A stretch of DNA of 64,000 nt from Boesenbergia rotunda (GCA_024364735.1 JAGFNQ010007677.1:186001-250000); one strand, 5' to 3'. Positions 32,820 through 44,704 are shown, counted from the first letter of the stretch. Notes: a model not told the origin generated them from the letters alone. Translations and numbers: made by a program.

Positions 32820-34920
32820 AAGTAATGTAATCTTCATGTCCATTTGATATAGTTCCAAGTCATAGCAAGCCACTAGTGTCGTGATATCCTAAACGAATCT
32901 TTTGTGGAAACAGGTGAGAAAATCTCCTTATAATCAATGGCCTCATATTGAGTAAATCCCTTAGCAACAAGGCGAGTTTTATACTTTTCAATATTGCCCT
33001 TCGAACCCCCTTTAATTTTAAATACCCATTTGCAATCAATAGATTTCGCTCCTTCAGGCAATTCGATAAGTTCTCAAATGTCATTGTTTGCCATGTCATC
33101 TCTTCTTTCATGGTTTCAATCCATCTTTCGGAATTAGAGTATTGTTTGACTTCTGGAAAGATATAATATCGCTTTCTAACCCTATATCAAATTCATGCTC
33201 TTGGAGATAAACATAATCATAAGAAATTATAGATCTACTTTCCCTAGTGGATCTTCTTGGTGGCACTTGTATATGAGGGGAACGGGATACTTACTCAACC
33301 GTAGAAGGTAATACCTAAATCTGAGTAGATGAAACCTCTATTTGTACTAGAGGTGATGAGGGAATATTTTGATCCACTACTCCCACTGGATGTGCAACTC
33401 TAATAGTGTAGGGTATAAGTATTGTACCACAACTAGTTGCATCAGTAGTGACCCCAGTAGAATTGTCAATGCTATGCTCAAAAGATATATTCCTAATTTA
33501 GTCTCTCACTATCCTCAATAAATTTTGCATTGGCTGTTTCAAAAAAAGATATATTTGAGGGGTTATAAAACTTAAAGCCCTTCAACTTTTCAGAATATGC
33601 CACAAAATAGTAGCTAATGGTTCTTGAATCTAGTTTTCCTTTATTAGGCCTATAGGGTTTAGCCACAGCTGGACAACCCCAAACATATAAATATCTAAAA
33701 TTAGGTTGTTTGCCTATCCATAGCTCGTATGAGATTTTTGCTATTGCTTACTAGGTACTCTGATGAGCAAGTATATCATAGTTTTGAGTAATTCACCTCG
33801 TAAGGATTCCGATAGAGAAGTAAACATCATCAAACTCTTTACCACGTCCTTTAGGGTTTGATTTCTACACTCGCTACACCATTCTAATGAGAAGTACCAA
33901 ACATGGTGTATTGAGCTACTATCCTGCACTTGAAAAGGTAAGTTACAAAAGATCCTAGATGTTATTCATATGATCTATCATATCGACCATAATATTCACT
34001 TCATGGTCAGATCTGATAGCTTTAATCTTTTTGCCTAGTTGATTTTCAACTTTAGCTTTAGAGATCTTGAACATTTCCAAGGACTGTGACTTCTTATGCA
34101 AGAGGTACAAATAGTCATATTATGAGTAATTATCTATGAAACTAATAAAGTATGTATGACCATTCTATGATGCCTTAGGAAATGATCCATATATATCAGT
34201 ATGAATTATATAACTTGTGAATTAGGGAACCTGTGCCAACTAGAATTGAAAATATTCCATTTTCAAATTAACAATAGTAACCAAAGTTGTCCAAACAAGA
34301 AATAAACATTAAGATCGGTACCACAAAGTATTTTCCAAATCCAAATACATATTTGTTCCTAAACAAAGTCTAAAAACACCTACTATGTACTTTTGCCTTC
34401 TTGTTATCACTCATATAGGTGTGTTTATCACCACCAATTGGCAGTCGACTCCTAAGACAACCTTGTATAGTGACACGTATGTGAGTAGAAGTACTAGTAT
34501 TTATTTTAAACTGTCATTAGGCACAAGGGCTAGATTAACTTTTGAATTAATAAAGTTAAGAAGTTTATCTTTCTTTACACATTAATTATCGTATTTGGGA
34601 TAATCTTTCTTCATATGACCTTTCACAAAAAAATAAGTGGTTTTAAAGTGATCATCATTCCTTTCTTGCTCATATTTTCAGAGGTGAATGAAATGTGAGC
34701 ACTTTCAAATGTCTCATGTCTCAATTGTTCTTTTTTTTTTTGCACACATTGAGCAATAAGCTCATTTAATGTTCATTTATTCTTTTGAGTACTATGGCTA
34801 ATCTTAAAAGAAGGGAATTGTATAAGAAGAGAAATCTAGGCAAGGTTCATAATGACACTTTTAGACATTTTTAACTTTAGTGCCCTTAACCTTAAGACTA
34901 AATTGGACGTCTCTATTATG
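32820..34920 (-). pseudogene. Copia-4: decayed antisense copia gag-pol remnant
   Basis: Minus-strand fragments in changing frames match copia pol. The RT start (SIDCKWVFKIKGG, RLVAKGFTQ, IFSPVS) lies at 33061-32860. A post-integrase region around 33560-33740 reads RYLYVWGCPAVAKPY. Integrase pieces with CRNQTLKDVVKSLM lie at 33929-33741, and a zinc-knuckle-like area lies near 34600. Gag-like sequence may extend to about 34920. RT after the first block and all of RNase H are missing, and I found no LTR pair. Confidence 0.75.
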
Positions 34921-35948
34921 TACTCCATTATATTTCCCTTTCCATTATACCACTGATAGCCTGTGTATGTCGTACTACACAGTTGCAATTCAAATTAATA
35001 TTGAACACCTCTACACTAATGTAATATAGAGATGACTCGGGTCGTCTCTCACAAGAAAGGTAGATGATGTATAATAAACTTAGGATTCAATTTATTTGGA
35101 ACGGGAGGTTTGGGTTATAAATACTAAGCCTAATAAACGAAAAATATTCTATTCTAAATAAAGTACTTGCAATCCAATTGAAATGTGTAACAAACATCAC
35201 TAACATAAAGGAAACTATACTAAGCACGAGGCAACTTGAAATGAACGATAAGCAAATTACTCTAAACTAACGTACAAGCATTCAATGATTAAACAAAATA
35301 AAGACATAACAAGCAACTACAAACTAACAAACAGTGTAGTATTTTTAACATCTAAATTGCATTAGCTAAATCAAAGGAAATGAAAGGAGAATTACATCAA
35401 ACACTTAACAAGCATCATTCAATCACAACCTATGGCATGAAATATAATCATGGAGCTTGAATCTAATTAGAATCCAACATCCAAACAAATAAACACAAGA
35501 TCGAACCAAGACTTCAAAAGGGATTAAACCATGCTTGCGAAAGGGCTGTTGAGAAAGATGAAGCTATCCTGATGATGGAGATGAGTTGTCTAGATCGAAG
35601 AAGAAGCGGTACTATTCAGATCGAAGCAGAGGAAGGATGGGAAGGTTGCGGCTTGAGGATGGCGTAGCCTAGGTAAGGAATCCCCTTGCCTAGGTGTGCC
35701 GGTGGTGGAGATGGCGTCCGGATGACGTAGGGAAACTCCTTGCTTCTCCGATGGTGGTGTGCGGTGGAGGAGAAGATGGCATTGCCGGCTTCGATGGTGG
35801 AGATGAGGGAATTAAGTAGGGAACCCCCTTGCCTAAGTGGAGAGATCGCCGGAGGAAGGGAATTCACTTAACCTCTTCGGTGGATGGTTTGTGGTGTGGG
35901 AGTGGCCAGCGTTGAGGAGGAATGAGAAGAAAGTCGCGACCGAGAGAG
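34921..35948. other. Undefined region between copia-4 and the hAT element
   Basis: No gene is recognised. The sequence near 34960-35070 (TATGTCGTACTAC, then GGTCGTCTC) resembles 43180-43290 and is probably part of another retroelement. A GATGGCGTCCGG-rich segment (35560-35900) gives ORFs without recognisable domains. Confidence 0.4.
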
Positions 35949-35956
35949 GTTGAGAG

Positions 35957-38841
35957 TAGACTCGACGGTTCGGAACCGCCGGTTCGACGGTTCGTGGGAG
36001 GTCGACCATTAACCTTAACCGCCCAAAACGGTTACGGTTCACGGTTCGGAACCACCGGTTCAAGATCCGGTTCACAGTTCGTCACGGTTCAAGATTATTA
36101 TATTAAAAAAATTAAAAATTAAATTAAAAAAAATAAATTTTATTAAAAAAGGACTTGCACTTATATAAATTGTCTGCGTATCCCCTTAGGGTATAGGGGA
36201 ATCAAAGCCGACGTAGTTCTTTTACATTTTTACCCTTTTACATTTTTTACATTTTTACCCTTTTTCACTCACTTGCATTTCCTCCCGTTCCCGTTGTATT
36301 TGTTCCTTCGGTATCAAATTCTTCGACTTCGTCTTCTGAAAGTTACATTCCTTGGATTCGCTTCTTGGCTCTGGTACAATCATCAAGTAATGCTTGAGCT
36401 TCCAATGAGTCGGGAGACATAGTTGCTCGTCGTTCATCTAATATGTTGCCGCCGGTACTGAACGTCTGCTCCACAACAACAGTCGACACTGGAAAAGCTA
36501 AAATTTCTTTTGCGATCACGGAGAGAACGGGAAAGCTTTGAGCCTTCAGTGACCACCACTTCAAGATGTCGAAGTCTTCGCTATCTGCTTCATTAAAATC
36601 AAAAGAAGTCGTAAAATAATTCTCAAGTTCTTGTGTGGAACTTGAGGATGCTCGTGAACGTTTCGTCTATTATTTTAATAAAAGTTGGGCTTTTGTAAGT
36701 TTTAAATTAGTAGTAGTAGGTTGTTGTGTTTCAGAAATATTAGTTTGTGTTCCATATTTAACATAATATTGATTATAAAGATCATATAAATAATTTTTAA
36801 TATTATATACAATATTAGCTGGAGAGGAAGAATTTTTAATAGGAATTAATGCGTCATAATATAAAATTAACATTTCTTGTAAAACTTCTAATTTAAATCT
36901 AGGATCTAAAGCAAATACAATTAAATAAATTTCAAGAATTAAATAAAAATATTTTTCCCATTTAGTTTTCATAGCTATTATACATAAAGTTAAAGCTTCA
37001 TCATTTAAATGTTCATTTAATATTAATACTATACTACAAAAATTTACTAAAATTAAATTAGCAGTAGGATAATAAACACCAGAAAGTTGTTCAGTTGTAT
37101 CGTTAAAAGCTTTTAAAATTTCATAAATACTACTACAAATATTCCATTGTTGTGAAAATAAATATATATTAGTATTACTATTTTGTGCAAAAAATAAACA
37201 TGATAAATTTTTATATTGAAAAGAATCTTGTAATAATTGATATGTTGAATTCCAACGTGTTTGAACATCACGTGAAAATTTTTTTTGGTTGCATTCCATT
37301 AGCTTTACAAAATCTACCCCATTATTTCATCATAGATGGATGGGACCATAAGTATGTAATTGCGGTTCTAATTGGTTGAATATAATTTTGTAAAAGTTTT
37401 AAACAATCTTGAACACATAAATTTAAAATATGGCATACACAACGAATATGAAAAAATAAACCTCCAATGACAGGTTGACAAATAAATTTTAGTTTATCTA
37501 TTGAAGCGGTATTAGAACTAGCATTGTCTGATGATATTGAAAATATTGGATGAGTCAATCCATATTCTTCTAAAACTATGTGTAATAATTGTGTAATATT
37601 ATGAGCAATATGTGATTCATCAAAAACTCTATAAGCTAATAATCTTTTTTTGAAAGATCCAAGAGTTATCAATCCAATGACATATTATACCTATATAAGA
37701 ATGAGTTTGCCAATGATCACTCCAAATATCGGAACATAAAGAAACTTTATTATTTAATTTACTAAATTCTACAATTAAATTATTTTTTCCTTGTTTTACT
37801 AATCTTTTAATTGTACGAGTTAATGTAGTCCTATGTACACGTTTAGCAGCAGGATTAAGAGATTCTTTACAAAAATCTTCAAATGTGCATTTAGATCCAA
37901 AACTAAAAGAAAGATGTTCTACGGAAACAAATTTAGCTAATGATTCTCTTAATTTATTATCTGAATATAAAAATAAACCAGAATCAGTACTACTACCGCT
38001 AGAAAATCTAGATAATTGTGTCTGAGAGCGGTCAAGCTCATATTCCGTCGGGTGCTTCGTTTCTACATGTCGTTTCAACGACCCATAGCCCATAAATTCA
38101 GATAATTTATTATCTGAATTTGTAGGAAGCATTGCAATGCTTGTATTTTGTACGCATTTCTCCTGACGGAAGTGTGACCTTCTCAAAATATTTAGTGAAA
38201 ATAGACGATTTTAAAGGAGGAGTTTCCCAAACCTTAGAAGTAATTGTATCGGTACTTCCTTGCGTTTCGGGGATCGGAGGGCGTTGGGGCTGAGGCTCGG
38301 TCTCATCATCGGTGGATTGAATTTGAAGGTTGGGATCCTCGTATGCAATTTCTTTTCCCCTTCGAGATGGAAATGATGAAGCTCCGTGCCCTCCTTCCAT
38401 TATCGTCGATGAAGAACGCGGAGAGAAGTTGAGAGTTAGAGAGTTGAGAATGAGAGATTGAGAGAAGAGAAGTTGTGTTGTGAGTGAAAATGATGAAATG
38501 AGCTCCCTATTTATAGAGTTCGGATCATAACGATCACTAAATCATAGCCATTGATCAAAAAAATGGTCAAATGATCTCATCCGTCCAAAAAAAAAATCAA
38601 AAAGCCTCCAACGGCACTGAACCGACGGTTCAGTGCCGTTGGACCCGGCGGTTAACCGGCGGTTCTCGAGTTCTGGCCACTGGAACCAGAACCGGCCCGG
38701 CATCCTGCCGGGCCGGTTCCGGTTCGGCCCTGCGAACCGGGTCAACGGGCCACCCCGCCCGTTGACCCGGGCCGGTTCCGGGCCGGTTCCGGGCCGGTTC
38801 CGGGCCGGGTCCGGGCTGGACCTGGCCCGGGGTCTGGTCTA
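35957..38841 (-). mobile_element. hAT DNA transposon with broken transposase
   Basis: A perfect 8-bp TSD GTTGAGAG (35949-35956 and 38842-38849) flanks short imperfect TIRs starting TAGAC. Both ends are rich in GGTTCGGAACCGCCGG-type words (35960-36090 and 38590-38830). The interior encodes a hAT transposase on the minus strand. At 2885 bp it has the size of an autonomous hAT, but the gene is interrupted. Confidence 0.9.
36343..38400 (-). pseudogene. hAT transposase (BED finger, RNase-H-like core, hAT dimerisation domain)
   Basis: The reading starts at ATG 38400. A BED-type zinc finger spans 38190-38050. Its first cysteine appears lost (KYKHC in place of CxxC), and a frameshift near 38110-38186 separates it from GSLKRHVETKH. 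The core follows in 38186-37629 (CSDIWSDHWQTHSYIGI) and 37672-37322 (ISSDNASSNTASI, HIRCVCHILNL), then 37299-36670 (DVQTRWNSTYQLL and the DUF4413-like LDPRFKLEVLQEM). Two adjacent stops (36664-36669) precede the C-terminal dimerisation domain (36564-36343; LKWWSLKAQSFPVLS, STVVVEQTFSTGG). The protein would bind and mobilise hAT ends, but this copy is dead. Confidence 0.9.
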
Positions 38842-38849
38842 GTTGAGAG

Positions 38850-39003
38850 GGAGCACTGTGCTTCGTCCGATGGCATTCCTGTTGCTTCTCACGTCTAATC
38901 AGACAGCTCTGATTAGTCTAGATTTGATGGAGCGACTGAGATCCGATTTGAATAGATGGTTAACATTAACAGACCCCAATAGATGATCAGGATGACTAGA
39001 TCA
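38850..39003. other. Short spacer
   Basis: No feature was recognised here between the hAT element and the SINE target-site duplication. Confidence 0.5.
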
Positions 39004-39020
39004 GAATGGGCAACTCAGAT

Positions 39021-39256
39021 ATTAACGAGATTTTTTTAATCTCGGACGATCGATTCGGCCCCACGAAAATTTTCCTTCGACCGTCAGGGTAAATCGGAAA
39101 GCGCTCACAGTGGGCGGTCTAGAAACCCAGCGTCCCAGAGTTCGCGCCCCAATTTGGAGGAAAAATTCCTACAAATATGCTGTAACTGGAGATCGAACCG
39201 TGGATGTCTAGGATAGCGATTAGTCATCCTACCGTTGTACGATAGCCCCAGAAGCG
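39021..39256 (-). mobile_element. tRNA-derived SINE with target-site duplication
   Basis: A 17-bp direct repeat GAATGGGCAACTC(A/G)GAT (39004-39020 and 39257-39273, one mismatch) flanks a unit of about 236 bp. Read on the minus strand, its head starts TGGGGCTATCGTACAACGG with an A-box-like segment, followed by the B-box-like GGTTCGATCTC (39189-39199). The body ends in an AATCTCGTTAATATC tail at 39021. RNA polymerase III would transcribe it, and it would need LINE reverse transcriptase in trans. Confidence 0.85.
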
Positions 39257-39294
39257 GAATGGGCAACTCGGATGCTCCATAATCAAATTTTTAA

Positions 39295-40215
39295 GGGCAA
39301 TTTACTAAAGGGCGTATCTAAGAATTGGAAATTACCAATTCCGTATCAATAGTTTATATTTTACCAAAGGGCGCAACCCTTTATGTGAACTTCCTCTTAT
39401 ACCCCTCTTTTAACTATTGTCTTTCTCTTTCTCTCTCTCAGTAATAAATTTCGAGACGTCCGTACACATGCTTGTTCAGACTTTTATTTTAAAATAATAT
39501 ATTATGGAATCGGCGCTAAAAACGAAAGGTAAAAATTAAAAAAATATTTCAAATTTCAAACTTGATTAATATATAAATATTTTTTAATATTTCAGTCGAT
39601 TCGTTAAAATTTTGATTAATATATAAATATTTTTTAAGTAAAACAGTAAGGTAAATGGTTTTTTTAAATTTGATTAATATTAACTAATATATTTAATAAT
39701 ATTTAATAAATATATTAATATATAAAAAAATTTAAAAAAAAATATAACTATGGGTCTGAAATAAAACATTTCAGGCCCACACTGGGCCTAAAATGTTTTA
39801 TTTCAGGCCCACGTTGGGCCTGAAATATTTTGTTTCAGGCCCACGTTGGCCTGAAATCTTTTGATTTCAGGTCCGACGTGAACTCAATTTTTTTTTCTAT
39901 TTTAAAAATATATTAATATATAAAAAACGTATCAAAACACTTAATTTCAGATTCAAACGCAGGGCCTGAACTCATCCCAGGAGGGTCTGAAGTCAAATAA
40001 CTTCAGATCCTATAAATAATTAATAATTAAATATAAAAAAATGTTTTTAAAATTAAAAAATTTTCAGTGTCATGGGGCCTGAAGTCATCAGACTTCAGGC
40101 CCTCCATCAATGATATAAAAATATATAAAAAAAATTTTATAAAAAAGTTTAATATATAATTACATATTATATAGGAGTGGTTTAGGTATATCAGTGAGTT
40201 TGGGTGTCGAAACAT
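39295..40215 (+). repeat. Left arm of the fold-back element
   Basis: Its reverse complement matches 42000-42931 with only scattered differences, including the termini, a CT-rich tract near 39420-39440, the CGGCGCTAAAAACGAAAGGT segment and the GGCCCA-palindrome cluster. Confidence 0.85.
39745..39870. repeat. Cluster of short GGCCCA/TGGGCC palindromes (left arm)
   Basis: Successive copies of TTTCAGGCCCA and TGGGCCTGAAA face each other to form hairpins about 25 bp long. The inverted counterpart lies at 42355-42480. Confidence 0.8.
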
Positions 40216-42045
40216 CTAATAGGAGTGGTCTAGGAGATGAGATTTTGGGTGCCGAAACATCTAATCTTGCTGTATCACCAATGTTATAAGAGTGGTTTAG
40301 GTATATCAGTGAGTTTTGAGCAAAACTCACTGATGGACCTAGCATATTTGGAATTCTGAAAACCCTATATCAGTAGACAGGGTTGAGCTAGGAGATGAGA
40401 TTTTGGGTGCCGAAACATCTAATCTTGCTGTATCACCAATGCTAAAAGAGTGGTTTAGGTATATCAGTGAGTTTTGAGCAAAACTCACTGATAGACCTAC
40501 CATATTTGGAATTCTGAAAACCCAATATCAGTAGACAGGGTTGAGCTAGGAGATGAGATTTTGGGTGCCGAAACCTCTAATTTTGCTGTATCACCAATGC
40601 TATAGGAGTGGTTTAGGTATATCAGTGAGTTTTGAGCAAAACTCACTGATGGACCTACCATATTTGGAATTCTGAAAACTCTATATCAGTAGACAGGGTT
40701 GAGCTAGGAGATGAGATTTTGGGTGCCGAAACCTCTAATCTTGCTGTATCACCAATGCTATAGGAGTGGTTTAGGTATATCAGTGAGTTTTGAGCAAAAC
40801 TCACTGATGGACCTACCATATTTGGAATTCTGAAAACCCTATATCAGTAGATAGGGTTTAGCTAGGAGATGAGATTTTGGGTGCCGAAACATCTAATCTT
40901 GCTGTATCACCAATGCTATAAGAGTGGTTTAGGTATATCAGTGAGTTTTGATCAAAACTCACTGATGGACCTACCATATTTGGAATTCTGAAAACCCTAT
41001 ATCAGTAGACAGGGTTGAGCTAGGAGATGAGATTTTGGGTGCCGAAACCTCTAATCTTGCTGTATCACCAATGCTATAAGAGTGGTTTAGGTATATCAGT
41101 GAGTTTTGAGCAAAACTGACTGATGGACCTACCATATTTGGAATTCTGAAAACTCTATATCAGTAGACAGGGTTGAGCTAGGAGATGAGATTTTGGGTGC
41201 CGAAACCTCTAATCTTGCTGTATCACCAATGCTATAGGAGTGGTTTAGGTATAATAGTGAGTTTTGCTCAAAACTCACTGATGGACCTACCTTATTTGCA
41301 ATTCTGAAAACCTTATATCAGTAGACAGGGTTGAGCTAGGAGATGAGATTTTGGGTGCCGAAAACTCTAATCTTGCTGTATCACCAATGCTATAGGAGTG
41401 GTTTAGGTATATCAGTGAGTTTTGCTCAAAACTCACTGATATACCTAAATCACTCCTATAGCATTGGTGATATAGCAAGATTGGAGGTTTCGGCACCCAA
41501 AATCTTATCTCCTAGCTCAACCCTGTCTACTGATATAGGGTTTTCAGAATTCCAAATATGGTAGGTCCATCAGTGAGTTTTGCTCAAAACTCACTGATAT
41601 ACCTAAACCACTCCTATAGCATTGGTGATACAACAAGATTAGAGGTTTCGGCACCCAAAATCTCATCTCCTAGCTCAACCCAGTCTACTGATATAGAGTT
41701 TTCAGAATTTCAAATATGGTAGGTCCATCAGTGAGTTTTGCTCAAAACTCACTGATATACCTAAATCACTCCTATAGTATTGGTGATACAGCAAGATTAG
41801 AGGTTTCAGCACCCAAAATCTCATCTTCTAGCTCAACCCTGTCTACTGGCGTTTTCAGAATTCCAAATATGGTAGGTCCATCAGTGAATTTTGCTCAAAA
41901 CTCACTGATATACCTAAACCACTCTTATAGCATTGGTGATACAGCAAGATTAGATATTTTGGCACCCAAAATCTCATCTCATAGACCACTCCTATTAGAT
42001 GTTTCGACACCCAAACTCACTAATATACCTAAACCACTCCTATAT
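40170..42045. repeat. 158-bp tandem array with an orientation switch
   Basis: The anchor word TTGAGCTAGGAGATGAGATT starts at 40383, 40541, 40699, 40857 (variant), 41015, 41173 and 41331, exactly 158 bases apart each time. After the switch the inverted anchor recurs near 41519, 41677 and 41835, again 158 apart. Each unit contains the palindrome TCAGTGAGTTTTG-AG-CAAAACTCACTGA. Partial units lie at both array ends. Confidence 0.92.
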
Positions 42046-42931
42046 AATATGTAATTATATATTAAACTTTTTTATAAAATTTTTTTTTATATATTTTTAT
42101 ATCATTGATGGAGGGCCTGAAGTCTGATGACTTCAGGCCCCAAGGCACTGAAAATTTTTTAATTTTAAAAATATTTTTTTATATTAAATTATTATTTATT
42201 AAATTAATTATTTATAGGATCTGAAGTTATTTGACTTCAGACCCTCCTGGGATGACTTCAGGCTCTGTGTTTGAATCTGAAATTAAGTGTTTTGATACGT
42301 TTTTTTATATATTAATATATTTTTAAAATAGAAATAAAATTTGAGTCCACGTCGGACCTGAAATCAAAAGATTTCAGGCCCAACGTGGGCCTGAAACAAA
42401 ACATTTCAGGCCCAACGTGGGCCTGAAATAAAACATTTCAGGCCCAGCGTGGGCCTGAAATGTTTTATTTCAGACCCACAGTACGATTTTTTAAAAAAAA
42501 TTTATATATTAATATATTTAGTAAATATTATTAAATATATTAGTTAATATTAATTAAATTTAAAAAAATCATTTATCTTACGTTTTTACTTGAAAAATAT
42601 TTATATATTAATCAAAATTTTAACGAATCGACTGAAATATTAAAAAATATTTATATATTAATCAAGTTTGAAATCTGAAATATTTTTTTAGTGTTTACCT
42701 TTCGTTTTTAGCGCCGATTCTATAATATATTATTTTAAAATAAAAGTCTGAACAATCATGTGTACGAACGTCTCGAAATTTATTACTGAGAGTGAGAAAG
42801 AGAAAGACAGTAGTTAAAAGAGGGGTATAAGAGGAAGTTCACATTAAGGCCTGTGACCTTTGGTAAAATAGAAACTATGATATGGAATTGGTAATTTCTA
42901 ATTCTTAGATACGCTCTTTGGTAAATTGCCC
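42000..42931 (-). repeat. Right arm of the fold-back element
   Basis: It is the inverted counterpart of the left arm and ends in GGTAAATTGCCC followed by the TSD. Confidence 0.85.
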
Positions 42932-42940
42932 AATTTTTAA

Positions 42941-43579
42941 TGAACGATTGGAATGGGCCAGATCTGACCCTTTGGATTAAATTGCTTGAGATATCGATGG
43001 ATGGAGGGCTTAGATGTGTCCAAATTTGGATCCCTTTTGACGCTAACCTTTAAGCTAATTTGGTTCAATTCGAGCCCATTTCATGACTCATTCTGGATCC
43101 CCTACAAATAATAATTATATAAAATTCAATAAGATCTACATATATAGGGAGAATTACACCAAATCCCTAAATAATAACTACCTATATGTCGTACTACGGA
43201 TAATTACAATTCAAATTAAAATCAAACTCCTCTATATTACTGTAGTATAGAATAACTCGAACCGTCTCCTAACAAATGCAACAGTAGAGTGATAATCTTA
43301 AGATCGTGTTATTTGTGATTTTGGTTGATACTAGAATAGTTTGTTGAGTTTCTTAGAGTTTTTTTTCAATAAATAGAAATTATGGATAGTAACTAGTGAA
43401 TAGTAATTGTGAATAATATCAATGAACAGTGATCTCAAATAATAATTGTAAAAAGTACCGGTGAATGATTATCTCAAATAGTAATTATGAACAGTAATCT
43501 CAAATTGTAACTAGTGAACAGTAATCAGTGATTGAAACTTTTGGTTTAAGATGAATCTAAACACTTTGGAAGGATACTT
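42941..43579. other. Undefined spacer
   Basis: No gene is recognised. The part near 43180-43290 resembles 34960-35070. From about 43380 to 43530 there is an irregular repetition of GAACAGTAATC/AATAGTAATT words. Confidence 0.45.
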
Positions 43580-43997
43580 TTCTTATATTGTCCTCAGCTT
43601 TCAGTTATGTCTTGTTGTTCAAGTTTTACCCTGACTTTTGGAGAGCTTATAACTAGTTTTCATTAGCTCTTGCTGCCCAATTTAGTCAGCACAGACTTTA
43701 CTAGCTTAAACCATGGGACAATTCCTAAATTTTTGAAGACAAAGGTGATGAAAATAGAGTCTTTCCTTAGGCCTAGAAATTTTTATTAAGTTGTCATAGA
43801 AACTTTACAGGAAAATTATTCCAACTAGACAATTGAAAAACATACAAACTAACTTTAACTAGGAGCAAGCTTACATAAGGAAATTATAAACATTTCTAGA
43901 CCATACTTACAAAAAAAACTAGAAAATACACTTGAAACACACTTGCATACACATTGTTTGCATAAACTTGGATGCCCTTAGCGTTGGAGAAGACTGA

Positions 43998-44005
43998 TAT
44001 TTATA
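43998..44005 (-). promoter_or_regulatory. TATA box, left arm of the inverted repeat
   Basis: Minus-strand TATAAATA is preceded (about 260 bases away) by TGACATCA and followed downstream by an AATAAA-like signal (near 43785), mirroring the right arm. Confidence 0.5.
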
Positions 44006-44704
44006 GAAGGAGAGGACAGCTTGCTTCGGGGTGACGAAAAGATGAGGTGGTTGCTCCAAGATGAGTGGGGGGGGGGGGGGGGGGGGGGGTGGCAAATAAG
44101 ATGTCAGGGTGGTGGAGAAGGACATAGGATGGTGGAGAATAAAACTGCAGCCATTAAGAAAAATTGTTGTAAAGTTGTCAGTGGGTAATAAAGTTGCTAT
44201 AAAATTGTCGGTGGGAAATAAAGCTGTTGTAAAGTTATCGGCGGAGAATAATGGTTCATGATGTCACAATTTACATTTTTGGTTTGAGGATGTCATTTCT
44301 TACGGTGTCTTCAGGGTTCTATTATATTTTCTAAATTATGTTCTTCTACTGAATCTATTGAAGGGACTCTAGTAGTTTGCGTTGTTGTGTTAAGAGTATG
44401 TCTGTAATCCTTTGTTGTTCTTGTTGAGATGGCTAGACTCTTATTTACCCGGTGTTTGGCTTTCTTTTGGTAATGCTGAAAAAGAGTCATATGTTGGGTA
44501 GATAAAGTAAATGAAAAAAAAATCTAGTTCCCATGTTTCTGCCAGTAAATCTTTTCGATGTAAATTTCACCAACTAGAACGTAATTGTCTGGATCTTCCA
44601 ACTGATCCCAGAGCTAGTTGTTTCCTTGAATAGAAGTCCGCCAGTGTTTTAGATGATTTGTTGGTGTTGAATGTACTGCCCACTCCAGATCAGGATCGGC
44701 AAGG

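Larger units (their letters stand above)
39295..42931. mobile_element. Large fold-back Mutator-like element
   Basis: A perfect 9-bp TSD AATTTTTAA (39286-39294 and 42932-42940) flanks termini GGGCAATTTAC(T/C)AAAG, in inverted orientation. The arms (about 39295-40215 and 42000-42931) are long, highly similar inverted repeats and contain TTCAGGCCCACG-type palindromes. The centre is a 158-bp-period tandem array that reverses orientation at about 41425. There is no transposase or other convincing ORF. The TSD length and the long TIRs indicate the Mutator superfamily. Confidence 0.88.

Noticed and set aside
35616..36122. ORFs near the left end of the hAT element
   Set aside because: They cross the TSD and the GC-rich terminus and have no recognised domain.
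39186..39251. A functional tRNA gene
   Set aside because: The A- and B-box-like motifs belong to a SINE head with long TSDs and a non-tRNA body; the cloverleaf is not convincingly complete.
40027..42054. ORFs inside the fold-back element, several repeating the same peptide
   Set aside because: They are translations of the 158-bp repeat in both directions. Repetition of NSLIYLNHSYSIGDTARL-like peptides follows from the DNA repeat, not from a coding gene.
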